Source: Candidatus Brocadia pituitae (GTDB lineage: Bacteria; Planctomycetota; Brocadiia; Brocadiales; Brocadiaceae). From it: a stretch of DNA of 64,000 nt. Numbering within the stretch: position 1 is the stretch's first letter; each line of letters begins with the position of its first letter. The notes below the pieces were generated by a model that worked only from the letters and a program-made list of their open reading frames with translations, was not told the DNA's origin and made no database searches. A program made the position numbers and the translations under genes. Location of the stretch: NCBI GenBank assembly GCA_017347445.1, contig AP021856.1, forward strand, positions 1,992,613 to 2,056,612, written 5' to 3'. This document shows, one piece after another, positions 8,245-17,070 of the stretch.

Positions 8245-9483
8245 GATGCGCATAAATAATACGACATGATAACTAAAAAAAGGGCATCAATAGGCCATGT
8301 ATCAAATTTGGGTTTTTCTGTATGGTTCTGAAGGTTAGAAATAGGGCATTGCAGAGCGCATCTTTCGAGTCGTAGTGTCGATTATGCGTAGCTTGCATTC
8401 GGGTATAATGCCAAATCCGCTCTGTAGAATTTAAATCTGGGCAATAGGGCGGCAGATTGAATACCTCTCTATATTTTCTATTTTCTGTAAACCAGTCATA
8501 GGTTTCCGGTTTCTTGTGATAGGAGGCATTATCCTGAATCAAATAGATGCGATTCTTTCTTTTGTAATAGTGCTTCTGCAATTCTTCAAGAAACTCGATA
8601 TAGGTTTCGGCATTAAAGTTTTCCTCTTTGTGTTTATAGAGAAATTTCCCTGAATAGAGTTCAATCGCACCAAATATCTTCTGGCTGTTGCGTTGCCCTT
8701 TGGACATGACCTTCGGCTGGGCATCACAGGCACCCAGGTTTGATGTAAAGTCGGAGACTGCCGAAATGACGCTTCATCTTCATAAACGATTATCGCCGCT
8801 TCTTCTTTGGCGTTTTTTTTAAATTCGGGTACGTGTAACGTATCCATTTGTTTTTCTTCCTGATATCAGCATTAACCAATTTATAGGTTGGTCTCTGCAC
8901 AGAAAAGCCGATTTCCTTTAAGAGTTTTCGTACGTGACCAGGATGGAATCCTATGCCAAACTCTTCCTCTATGATTTGGGTAATGATCGTGGAAGTCCAT
9001 ACTCCGGTATTCAAACCATAAGCAACCGGCCCGCTCTCAATGATATCACCCAATCTTATTTTATCCTCAGGGTTAAGTCCGCTCCGCCTTCCACTCCGAT
9101 GTCCTTCCAGTAAACCATCAGCCCCATGTTCATTCCAGTTATGAATCCAGACTGATACATTGGTGCGGTTTACTTTTAATAGACTGGCGATATCACCGGA
9201 GGTGTGTCTTTCTATGCTCAAAATAATTGCATGTAGCCTTGTTGCTACACGATATTGGTAGTCCTTTAAGGCTTCTTTGCGAAGTGAGACGATCTTGTTG
9301 ACTGTTCGCTGATTACCTTTTGCGAATATTGCTTGCATGGTATCCTCCGGTATTTTATGTCTTTTTACTTATGCGCATACAAGTAAAATATACCTTTTGC
9401 GAGCAATCGTCAATATCTATTTCTAGAAAAGGCTTGTGATATATAGGCTTGGTAAATATTATGTCGTTTTAATTATGCGCATG
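8245..9483 (-). mobile_element. IS630-family insertion sequence
   Basis: Terminal inverted repeats are visible: 8246-8267 and 9461-9482, 22 bases matching at 20 positions and beginning ATGCGCAT at the outer side. TA dinucleotides flank both ends (8243-8244, 9484-9485), the target duplication expected for the IS630/Tc1/mariner group. The transposase between is split over three frames. A further ATGCGCAT lies subterminally near 9370. Confidence 0.85.
8273..9338 (-). pseudogene. IS630 transposase, split over three frames
   Basis: The N-terminal part (9338-8790) carries helix-turn-helix domains and ends NLKKTPKKKRR. The reading continues in the -1 frame (EFKKNAKEEAAIIVYEDEAS) across a run of eight A residues on the coding strand at 8813-8820. 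Then HQTWVPV must shift again into the frame of 8707-8273 (MSKGQRNSQKIFGAIELYSG). The DDE triad survives: D in VYEDEASF, D in LIQDNASYH, E in LNSTERIW. The A8 run fits a programmed -1 frameshift, but the second shift, near 8715, has no slippery sequence and is probably a mutation, so the copy is likely dead. Confidence 0.8.
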
Positions 9484-9623
9484 TATATAGCGCTTCCGGA
9501 AATTGAAAAGATATTTATAGGCAGAGAGAAAATAAATGTCTAAATTGTATTCTCCCCGCGATGTGGAATAAATGATAGGAATTTGCTCTTTTCCATCGAG
9601 GAGTTCATACGCCAGCTCAATAG

Positions 9624-12600
9624 TTATACGATAATCCCCGTCTCCGCAACAGCAGGGTCTTGCTTTAATGCCTTCTTAAGCTTGTGTTCCTTGTGCCAGG
9701 CATTCAGGCAGGGGATGATAAAGACACTGACCAGCGCCATAGCCATGCCTCCGATAGAAGGAATTGCCATGGGTTTTGCCACCTCAGAGCCGGCGCCGGT
9801 TGACCACAGGATGGGGACGAGTCCAATAAACGTAGTAGCAGCCGTCATCATACACGGTCTTATCCTTCGCGTGCCTGCCATCAGGATCGTGTCACGGATG
9901 TCCTGGACGCTCTTCATCTTCCTTTCCCTAAACAGATCATTAATATACGTGGTAATGAGAACCGAGTCGTCGTCCACAATGCCAAAGATGGAGATAAAAC
10001 CTACCCAGACGGCGACGCTGAAGTTATAACCAAACAGGTATTGAAGCCAGACACCACCTGCTATAGCGGTTGGTATCCCTGCAAATAGGATAAACATGGT
10101 TTGTGGGAATGATCTGAATGCCATAAAGATCAGGATAAAACCTACGAACATCGATAAGGGCACAAGGATTTGCAGTCTACTTCTGGCCCTGATCTGATTC
10201 TCAAACTGTCCACTCCACTGAATAAAGTATCCCTGAGGTAACATGACTTTCTGTTTTACAACCTTGGATGCCTCTTCTACAAAACTCATTGGATCCCTGC
10301 CACGCACGTTCATAAGCACGTAGGCCCTCAGAAGGGCATTTTCACTGCTGATCATGGCTGGTCCCATTACATACCTGACATCGGCTACCTGAGTGAGAGG
10401 GATAAGTGCACCCGTAGAGCTAGAGACGTAAATCCTTTTTAGGGCATCAAAGTTGTCCCTGAGTTCCCGGCTATATCTGACTCGTACCGGGTATCGTTCA
10501 CGACCCTCAATCGTCGTTGTAATATTTTCTCCACCAATCGCAGTCTCAATAATATCCTGCACATCCTTGATATTGACACCGTAACGGGCAATTTCCTCCC
10601 GTTTTATCTTAAATTCCAGGTAAGGTTTACCGGTAACCCGTTCTGCATAAAGGTCTGCAACTCCAGGGACGTCATGCAGCGCCTTTTCAACATCAAGGGC
10701 CAATTGTTGAATAACGTTCAGATCCGGACCAAAGACCTTTGCTCCCACGGATGTACGGATCCCTGTTGCCAGCATGTCTATACGGTTTACAATGGGTTGT
10801 GTCCATATATTGGCGACGCCTGGTATTCTCATGGCTTCATCCATTTCCTGAATGAGCTCCTGTTTCGTCATTGTCCGTTCATCAGGCAAAATGAGGTGAA
10901 AGACCGGGTGAAGGAACGGGGGTACATAATGCAAAAATTTATACTCGATCTTCTTTTTGCGCCATTCTTCCTTTGGTTTTAAGGCAACAACGGTTTCAAA
11001 CATCTCAACAGGCGCAGGATCTGTGGGCGTTTCAGCCCTGCCCAACTTTCCCACGACCATGTCGACTTCCGGAAAGGATTTTATAATCATGTCCTGTTTC
11101 TGCATAACCTTCAGGGCGTCCGTCAACGCCACGCTGGGTAGCATCACCGGCATGAAGAGAATAGAACCTTCATCAAGGGGAGGCATAAATTCTCTCCCCA
11201 ATTTTTTTGCCGCAAAGACGGATGAGACAACGATTGCAAGGGGGATAGCAAGGAATGCCTTTTTATGATCTAATGCCCACTTGAGGACAGGTTGATAGCC
11301 CCTCAGGAGCATCCTGGATGAATAATTATCTTCCATAGGTCTCAGTTTGCCTTTAATCAGAAAGGTACACATGAGGGGCACCAGGGTAATTGCCATGATA
11401 ACCGATGACCCAATGGCAATGGTCTTTGTCCAGGCAAGCGGTGTAAAGAGCTTTCCTTCCTGCCCGGTAAGTCCAAATACGGGGAAAAACATACAAATGG
11501 TAGTTAAGGCAGCAAAGAATATGGAGCCACCGACCTCTTTTGAGGCATCAAGGATAATCTGGGGTCTGCTTTTCTTGCCCTTTTGTTCTATGAGATTTCG
11601 ATAGATATTTTCCGTCATGATGATGGACATATCGCTTACCTCACCGATAGCGATGGCGATACCGGTGAGGGACATAATGTTGGAATCGATACCCATCAAA
11701 TACATACACAGGAAGGAGACAAGGATAGATAGGGGGAATCCCAGGCAGCAGATAATGATACTCCGAACATGTAATAAGAAGATGGCTACCACAATAGAGG
11801 TAATGATGATTTCTTCTATCAGCGCCTCTCTCAGGGTGGCGATAACCCGGTAGATAAGACCCTCTCTATCATAAAAGGGGACGATCTTTACGCCCGGCGG
11901 TAAACCAAGTTCAATCTCTTTTATCTTCTGTTTTACCCTTTTAATTACCTGCAATGGATTTTGCCCCTGGCGCATGATAACGATTCCACCGGTAACCTCA
12001 GCGCCTTCCTTGTCCAGCGCACCGCGCCTAAAATCACCCCCAATCTGGACTGTGCCAATATTTTTAACAAATACAGGCACACCGTTAAAACTGCCAACGG
12101 TAATGTTTTCAATATCCGTGACATTCTTAATAAATCCGAGGCCGCGAATGATAAACTCCATACTGCTACTTTCCACTACCTTGGCGCCCACGTCGATATT
12201 GCTCTTCCTAACGGCCTCATATACCATCCCTACGGTTATGTTATATGCTAACAGTTTATTAGGGTCTACATCGACCTGATATTGTTTAACAAAACCACCT
12301 ACCCCTGCTACCTCAGAGACGCCTTCAACGGCATTTAATTGATAGCGGACAAACCAGTCCTGGATGGAACGCAGTTGTCCAAGGTCGTATCCTTCCCCTT
12401 CCACGGTATACCAGAAGATCTGCCCAAGTCCTGTTGCATCGGGACCGAGTCTTGGCGTGACATCTTTTGGGAGTAATTGCTGGACAAAGTTTAATCTCTC
12501 CAGCACCCGGGAACGCGCCCAATAGAATTCTACATTGTCCTTGAAGATGATAAAAATCATGGAAAAGCCAAATCCTGACTGCGACCGGATAACCTTCACG

Positions 12601-12833
12601 CCGGGTACGCCCAGGAGATTAACCGTCAAAGGATAGGTGACCTGATCTTCGACGTCCTGAGGGCTGCGTCCTGGCCAATCAGTAAAGACGATGCACTGAT
12701 TTTCTCCAATATCGGGGATGACGTCCATGTTGATGTGTTTTAGTCCGAAAATGCCGCCGAATATTACCAGGAGGTAGAAGCAGATAATGAGGAATCGGTT
12801 TTTGAGGCAGAGTTCAATAAGTTTATTGATCAT
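9624..12833 (-). CDS. cusA: CusA/CzcA-type heavy-metal RND efflux pump
   Basis: A 1069-residue inner-membrane RND transporter of full family length with 12 expected membrane helices in two halves. Landmarks include GIFGLKHINMDVIPDIGENQ, a TM4 region with acidic residue (AIGEVSDMSIIMTENIYR), FMPPLDEGSILFMPVMLPS and RIDMLATGIRTSVG. The last aligns with the CusA/SilA region carrying a copper-binding methionine, so Cu(I)/Ag(I) is favoured over Zn/Co/Cd, though not proven. Together with the adaptor and the TolC-like protein it would form a proton-driven envelope-spanning pump. It starts 3 bases after the GxxExxY gene and is the last gene of the operon. Confidence 0.92.
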   Translation of the reverse strand: MINKLIELCLKNRFLIICFYLLVIFGGIFGLKHINMDVIPDIGENQCIVFTDWPGRSPQDVEDQVTYPLTVNLLGVPGVKVIRSQSGFGFSMIFIIFKDNVEFYWARSRVLERLNFVQQLLPKDVTPRLGPDATGLGQIFWYTVEGEGYDLGQLRSIQDWFVRYQLNAVEGVSEVAGVGGFVKQYQVDVDPNKLLAYNITVGMVYEAVRKSNIDVGAKVVESSSMEFIIRGLGFIKNVTDIENITVGSFNGVPVFVKNIGTVQIGGDFRRGALDKEGAEVTGGIVIMRQGQNPLQVIKRVKQKIKEIELGLPPGVKIVPFYDREGLIYRVIATLREALIEEIIITSIVVAIFLLHVRSIIICCLGFPLSILVSFLCMYLMGIDSNIMSLTGIAIAIGEVSDMSIIMTENIYRNLIEQKGKKSRPQIILDASKEVGGSIFFAALTTICMFFPVFGLTGQEGKLFTPLAWTKTIAIGSSVIMAITLVPLMCTFLIKGKLRPMEDNYSSRMLLRGYQPVLKWALDHKKAFLAIPLAIVVSSVFAAKKLGREFMPPLDEGSILFMPVMLPSVALTDALKVMQKQDMIIKSFPEVDMVVGKLGRAETPTDPAPVEMFETVVALKPKEEWRKKKIEYKFLHYVPPFLHPVFHLILPDERTMTKQELIQEMDEAMRIPGVANIWTQPIVNRIDMLATGIRTSVGAKVFGPDLNVIQQLALDVEKALHDVPGVADLYAERVTGKPYLEFKIKREEIARYGVNIKDVQDIIETAIGGENITTTIEGRERYPVRVRYSRELRDNFDALKRIYVSSSTGALIPLTQVADVRYVMGPAMISSENALLRAYVLMNVRGRDPMSFVEEASKVVKQKVMLPQGYFIQWSGQFENQIRARSRLQILVPLSMFVGFILIFMAFRSFPQTMFILFAGIPTAIAGGVWLQYLFGYNFSVAVWVGFISIFGIVDDDSVLITTYINDLFRERKMKSVQDIRDTILMAGTRRIRPCMMTAATTFIGLVPILWSTGAGSEVAKPMAIPSIGGMAMALVSVFIIPCLNAWHKEHKLKKALKQDPAVAETGIIV

Positions 12834-12836
12834 GTT

Positions 12837-13259
12837 TCACCGCAGAGGACGCAGAGTGCGCAGAGAATCGGGGAAATTATTAACGACCCTTTGTATGCCG
12901 TCTTTTAACGCTTCAACATTAAAGTTAATTAATAATCCGACCTTGCAATCAGATAGTTTTAAGTAAGACATCAACTGCGCTTTGTGAATTGGTAGAAGCT
13001 TTTCAACCGACTTTATTTCTACAACAACTTCATTTTCTATCAGTAAATCCAGACGATAACCACATTCAAGTTTCACTTCACGATAAATTACTGGGAGTGG
13101 TTTTTGTTGCTCCACTTTCAAGTCTGATTGAATAAGATCATACACCATACACGCCTCATAAGCAGATTCAAGAAGTCCCGGTCCCAAAGCCTTATGAATG
13201 CCAATAGCAACACCAATAATTGTTTCTGTTATTTTGTTAAGTCTTTCCTCTTGATTCAT
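12837..13259 (-). CDS. GxxExxY protein (PD-(D/E)XK-like)
   Basis: A 140-residue protein with the family signature GPGLLESAYEACM (GxxExxY) and a nuclease-like core: D in YRLDLLIENEVVVEIKSVEK (D...ExK), matching PD-(D/E)XK enzymes. Function is unknown for the family. It sits inside the efflux operon between adaptor and pump and is bounded by inverted repeats of CGCAGAG units. The repeats supply the C-terminal residues SLRTLRPLR and part of the start codon region. This suggests a mobile cassette that landed in an operon rather than a metal-resistance gene. Confidence 0.85.
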   Translation of the reverse strand: MNQEERLNKITETIIGVAIGIHKALGPGLLESAYEACMVYDLIQSDLKVEQQKPLPVIYREVKLECGYRLDLLIENEVVVEIKSVEKLLPIHKAQLMSYLKLSDCKVGLLINFNVEALKDGIQRVVNNFPDSLRTLRPLR

Positions 13260-13287
13260 CTTTGCGACCTCTGCGATCTCTGCGGTA
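12838..13287. repeat. Inverted CGCAGAG-unit repeats bounding the GxxExxY gene
   Basis: The left end, 12838-12865, reads CACCGCAGAGGACGCAGAG and then TGCGCAGAG. The right end, 13259-13287, on the opposite strand reads ACCGCAGAGATCGCAGAGG and then TCGCAAAGA. Units repeat about every 9 bases. The gene fills the space between exactly. Confidence 0.7.
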
Positions 13288-13293
13288 AATAAC

Positions 13294-15411
13294 TTATTTT
13301 TCTTCCTTAAATTCCATTGCCCCTCCGTACAAGGCGCTGGCGCCGCCGGTGAGCTGGCTCTGGGAATCGATGAGGAAGTTTGCGGATGTAACCACTTTGT
13401 CTCCTTCGTTCAAACCTTCTAAGACGGGATAATAATCACCGGCCTTTGGACCAAGAGCGACTTCTTTTCCCACATAATGCCCGTTGCCTTTCTCTAGATA
13501 GACAATCTTTCGTATGCCGGTGTCGAGCACCGCAGTGGCAGGAATTGCGAGTACCTGCGTAGTCTTTTCAAGGTTCATACCACATTTATTACAATTCCCT
13601 GATGTATCTGAAATCACCTCCGGATGCATGGGACATGCATACACGCTCCGCCTTTTTGGTTCGATTTTTTGTACCGCGATTCCTAACCCATCTTTAACCT
13701 CCCATTTGCCCATGTGTCTTTTACAATCGGGGCATTCACCAGGTTTTTCAGAGGTCATACATGCCATAGGACATCTGTATACAAATGTTTGTTTTTCTTC
13801 ACCGGTAGGGGCGGTTACCGTTATACTCTTTTGTAACATCATGCCGCACATGGGACATGACTTGGGTGCAATAGCTGGTTCCCAGTCCTGGGGACAAATA
13901 CACGTCACCTTTTCACCAGAAACCTCAACCGGTATCTCCCTTTTTTCGAGTTGCATACCACATACGGGGCAATCACCTTCTGTCTTTGAGGTATGACACC
14001 CCATAGGGCACACGTATACCGTTTCCGTCTTGGCTGCTATTTCTGGTTTTTTAGAGAGAGGCACTCTTTCCAATTTCATACCGCATATTGGGCAATCTCC
14101 AGGAGATTTAGAGGTATGGCACTTCATGGGACATACGTATTCATATTCAATAGACTCGGGTGGCACGGACATACTTGTTTGTCCGTGAGTCGTCATTCCT
14201 TGATGGATTTCCGCTTTAATCGAGGCAATCAGCTCGACCTGGGCAGAGGGGCTCTTTATAAAAGGCACGTTATCCTCAGGGCATATACCCGGTCTGCTGG
14301 ACTTTATTTCCGGATGATTAGGGCAGGAGTAATCCAGTCCGCTGACGTAATTTCTGCCTTGTTCTTCGAGTTCTTCAACGGGTATCCTTATGCGGGCATT
14401 GACATACATAGAGGGCCTGAGTTTGAGCTGTTGATTCGGAATATCGCAACGAATCTTTACTGATCGTGTCTTATCATCAAGGAACGGTTCTATAAAGGAT
14501 ACCCTTCCTATGAATGCCTCTCCAGGATATGCAGGTGTTGTTACCTCAACCTCCTGTCCGATCTTGATCCAGGCCATTTCATACTCATAAATATTGGCCT
14601 TCATCCAGATATTCGAGAGATCCGCGACCGTGTATATCATCTCGCCCTGCATAACATATTTACCTTCCAACGCCTTTTTTTCAATAACGATACCGCTAAT
14701 CGGGGCATAGATGATGGTATGTTGTTTTATATTTTTGTTTTTCCTCAGCTCTTCAATCTGCTTTTCAGTAATACCTAACCAGCGCAGTTTCCTTATGGAT
14801 GCATCAACGAGTAAGGTTGCACCATTTTTTACATCAGCGAAAGTGCTTTTCTTTACTTTTTCAAGGGTTTCCAATGCCAATAGGTATTCTTGCTGGGTAG
14901 ATACAAGCTCAGGGCTGTATAACCAGACCATGGATTCACCCTTCATGACCTCTGTACCGGTAAAGTCGACGAAGAGTCTGTCAATCCTGCCCGGGATCCA
15001 TGCCGACACAAGGGCCATGAGTCTTTCATCGTAGTCAATTAATCCTACCGTATAAATATCTTTGGTTAATGACCGATACCCAATAACATCTGTTTTAACA
15101 CCCGCCAGTTTTCTGGCTCGCTCACTCAGTTCTATCGTTGCTAAAGCACCTTCTTCCTCTGCACCAGCACCCTTTTCGTAGACAGGAACAAGGTCCATTG
15201 CACAAATAGGACACTTGCCAGGTTTGTCCATCTTAACAGAAGGGTGCATGCCACAGGTCCAGTAGAGTATCTTTTTTCCTTTTGCTTCATCTGCGTTTGC
15301 AAAAGAAATGAGATTTAATACATCATGGAGTGGCAAGGCATGCCTTGCCACTACGCCATGGTGTAGATAAAATCCAAGAAGAATACCAAGTATAACAAGT
15401 ATAGGTTTCAT
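13294..15411 (-). CDS. cusB: CusB-like periplasmic adaptor with seven heavy-metal-binding domains
   Basis: A 705-residue membrane-fusion protein counted from the ATG at 15411, which opens a signal-like segment MKPILVILGILLGFYLHHG. An upstream ATG at 15573 would add 54 residues that are partly palindromic repeat, so it is rejected. The adaptor core (about 90-350 and 620-690) includes YAPISGIVIEKKALEGKYV. Seven Cys-rich HMBD-type domains (CPMHP...CPxCGM) occur at about 49-75, 361-384, 424-449, 466-490, 503-527, 545-567 and 590-615. CusB proteins usually have none or one. It links pump and outer-membrane channel and may hand over or buffer metal. A palindromic repeat encodes THGQTSMSVPP (408-418). 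Confidence 0.9.
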   Translation of the reverse strand: MKPILVILGILLGFYLHHGVVARHALPLHDVLNLISFANADEAKGKKILYWTCGMHPSVKMDKPGKCPICAMDLVPVYEKGAGAEEEGALATIELSERARKLAGVKTDVIGYRSLTKDIYTVGLIDYDERLMALVSAWIPGRIDRLFVDFTGTEVMKGESMVWLYSPELVSTQQEYLLALETLEKVKKSTFADVKNGATLLVDASIRKLRWLGITEKQIEELRKNKNIKQHTIIYAPISGIVIEKKALEGKYVMQGEMIYTVADLSNIWMKANIYEYEMAWIKIGQEVEVTTPAYPGEAFIGRVSFIEPFLDDKTRSVKIRCDIPNQQLKLRPSMYVNARIRIPVEELEEQGRNYVSGLDYSCPNHPEIKSSRPGICPEDNVPFIKSPSAQVELIASIKAEIHQGMTTHGQTSMSVPPESIEYEYVCPMKCHTSKSPGDCPICGMKLERVPLSKKPEIAAKTETVYVCPMGCHTSKTEGDCPVCGMQLEKREIPVEVSGEKVTCICPQDWEPAIAPKSCPMCGMMLQKSITVTAPTGEEKQTFVYRCPMACMTSEKPGECPDCKRHMGKWEVKDGLGIAVQKIEPKRRSVYACPMHPEVISDTSGNCNKCGMNLEKTTQVLAIPATAVLDTGIRKIVYLEKGNGHYVGKEVALGPKAGDYYPVLEGLNEGDKVVTSANFLIDSQSQLTGGASALYGGAMEFKEEK
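14164..14187. repeat. Palindromic element inside the cusB-like coding region
   Basis: CACGGACATACTTGTTTGTC followed by CGTG, nearly identical to the palindrome at 15496-15519. It is in frame and encodes part of THGQTSMSVPP between two metal-binding domains. Confidence 0.75.
15329..15352. repeat. Perfect 24-bp palindrome in the 5' coding region of the cusB-like gene
   Basis: AGTGGCAAGGCA and its exact reverse complement abut each other. It encodes about VARHALPLH just after the signal segment of the adaptor. Confidence 0.8.
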
Positions 15412-15495
15412 GAAATTGAGACTTTGGTGATTTTTTTCTTTGCGCAACCGAGACGGATGCGCTACCAGTTTAAAATTTCTAAGCAACAAGCAAAG

Positions 15496-15519
15496 CACGG
15501 ACAAACAAGTTTGTCCGTG
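15496..15519. repeat. Palindromic element between tolC-like and cusB-like genes
   Basis: CACGGACAAACAAGTTTGTC plus CGTG, an 11-bp perfect stem. It is the same family as the in-frame copy at 14164-14187. Confidence 0.75.
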
Positions 15520-15734
15520 CCACCCGTTTCTATTGAGATATCTGTACTTGTGAAGAAGTTGTTTAAAGGACATAGAGCACCCAGATCATAAATGAGTTGT
15601 GAAAGAAAGGTAAACGGATAAAGATAGAGAAGCGGAGAGAAACAATCGATTTATTTTACTGCCATATTTCCTTAAAGTATCTTCATATTCGTCCAGGTAA
15701 ATTCGGGACTGATTGCCGAACTGTTATTATTGTG

Positions 15735-17069
15735 TTACTGAGTTAGTCGCGTACCAACGGCTTTTTCCAGATTTGCCAGGTTTTGCTCAAAGTCGGCTAG
15801 TGCCCTGGTGTAAAGCAGTCTGGAGTTTAAAAGAATCCTCTGGCTATCGATTAGGGCAAGGAAATCCACCTGGTCCGTCTCGTACCCAACGCGCGCAGCT
15901 TTTAATGATTGCTCAGCCTGAGGGAGAACACCGGTTTTATAAAGATCCATCGTGCTTTCGGCGGATTGTATTCTGACAAAAAAATCTTTGACCTCATATA
16001 ATGTCTTGTTGTTGATGAAGCGGTAGTCTGATTTCGCGGCGCTGAGGTCTTCTTTTGATTCCTTTACCTTTAATCGGTTCTTGGGCCAAAGCCACGGCAC
16101 ATTGATTGTGATGGCCGATGCCCAGGTATCAGATCGTTTATCCTCCTGCATATATTCCACCATTGGTTCAAAGTCAGAATAATAATAATCCTTTTTTGAA
16201 AGTTTTAGATTTGCTTCATTCCTTTTAATGGCGTGGTCAAATCTCTTCAGTTCTGGTCGATTCTTAACGGCAAGGTCTTCTAATTCCTTTATTGTCAAGT
16301 GTAAGGTATGCTTTTCAAATGAGCGGGGGTTGCCAAAAGGAGTCTGCGTAGGCCTGTCTAGTAAGATGTTCAACCGGGCAATAATGGATTCCCTTTCCTT
16401 GTTTAAGACAATAAGGTTGTTAGCTAAGGTAGATAATTCGACCTGTGCTGCAAGCGCATCCCTTTGGGTAGCCTTACCAACGGAATATTTAGTCTCCGCT
16501 ATCCTGGCAAACTTGCGGAGTAAATCCCTGTTCTCCTCTGTGATATCAATAGCAGTGTTAATATAGTAGAGTTCGTAGAAAACGGATTTTGCGAGGGCTA
16601 TAATTTCTTGTATTTTCGATTGCAAATCACTTTCTACCATATTAGATTCCTCGGTAGCTACTTCACCCCTGAGTCGCAATTTTCCTGGAAAGGGTATCTT
16701 TTGCAATACGCCGTAACGTTGCTGAAGCATCTCCGTTTGACCATTAATATTGAATGGATTATTGGACATGTTATAGGAGCCGGCAAGAATGGAAGGGTCA
16801 TCCAGTGATTTAGCCTGTGAAATCTTTGCCTTCGCAGCATTTAAGCGTTTTTGCGATGCAATGATCTCTGGATTGTGTTCCATGGCCTCCTGGATTAACC
16901 ATTTTAGGTCAAGTGGTGTATCCGACTCGTTCAGTTCAGTAATACTTTTTTTGCCGCCTGTCTGTTTCCGGATTGGGTTGTTATCGTTTTCTTTGGCTAC
17001 AACCGTGGCGCTAGAAAAGATAATGAGAAGGAAAAAGAAGAGGAATTGCTTTAATAGCGTTCTATTCAT
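15735..17069 (-). CDS. TolC-family outer-membrane efflux protein
   Basis: A 444-residue outer-membrane efflux protein with a signal peptide (LLKQFLFFFLLIIFSSATVVA) and two similar halves, each rich in long helices, as in TolC/CusC. PTQTPFGNPRS and the repeated LNILLD/AELRARALADFEQ-like segments fit the family. It forms the exit duct of the RND pump encoded downstream. It starts one base after the M56 peptidase stop codon, so translation is coupled. A gap of about 320 bases holding a palindromic repeat separates it from the adaptor gene. Confidence 0.9.
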   Translation of the reverse strand: MNRTLLKQFLFFFLLIIFSSATVVAKENDNNPIRKQTGGKKSITELNESDTPLDLKWLIQEAMEHNPEIIASQKRLNAAKAKISQAKSLDDPSILAGSYNMSNNPFNINGQTEMLQQRYGVLQKIPFPGKLRLRGEVATEESNMVESDLQSKIQEIIALAKSVFYELYYINTAIDITEENRDLLRKFARIAETKYSVGKATQRDALAAQVELSTLANNLIVLNKERESIIARLNILLDRPTQTPFGNPRSFEKHTLHLTIKELEDLAVKNRPELKRFDHAIKRNEANLKLSKKDYYYSDFEPMVEYMQEDKRSDTWASAITINVPWLWPKNRLKVKESKEDLSAAKSDYRFINNKTLYEVKDFFVRIQSAESTMDLYKTGVLPQAEQSLKAARVGYETDQVDFLALIDSQRILLNSRLLYTRALADFEQNLANLEKAVGTRLTQ

Positions 17070-17070
17070 A

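Noticed and set aside
9486-9640. Minus-strand frame of about 50 codons between cusA and the IS630 (YELLDGKEQIPIIYSTSRGE..)
   Set aside because: Looks protein-like but matches no family I know and overlaps the cusA end; it does not supply the missing DUF72 N-terminus.
13514-13996. Plus-strand open frames over the cusB-like gene
   Set aside because: Shadows of the repeated Cys-rich domains on the other strand; the Cys/His pattern is only the complement of CPMxC codons.
15412-15573. 54-residue N-terminal extension of the adaptor
   Set aside because: It is partly encoded by a palindromic repeat and precedes a good signal-peptide start at 15411.
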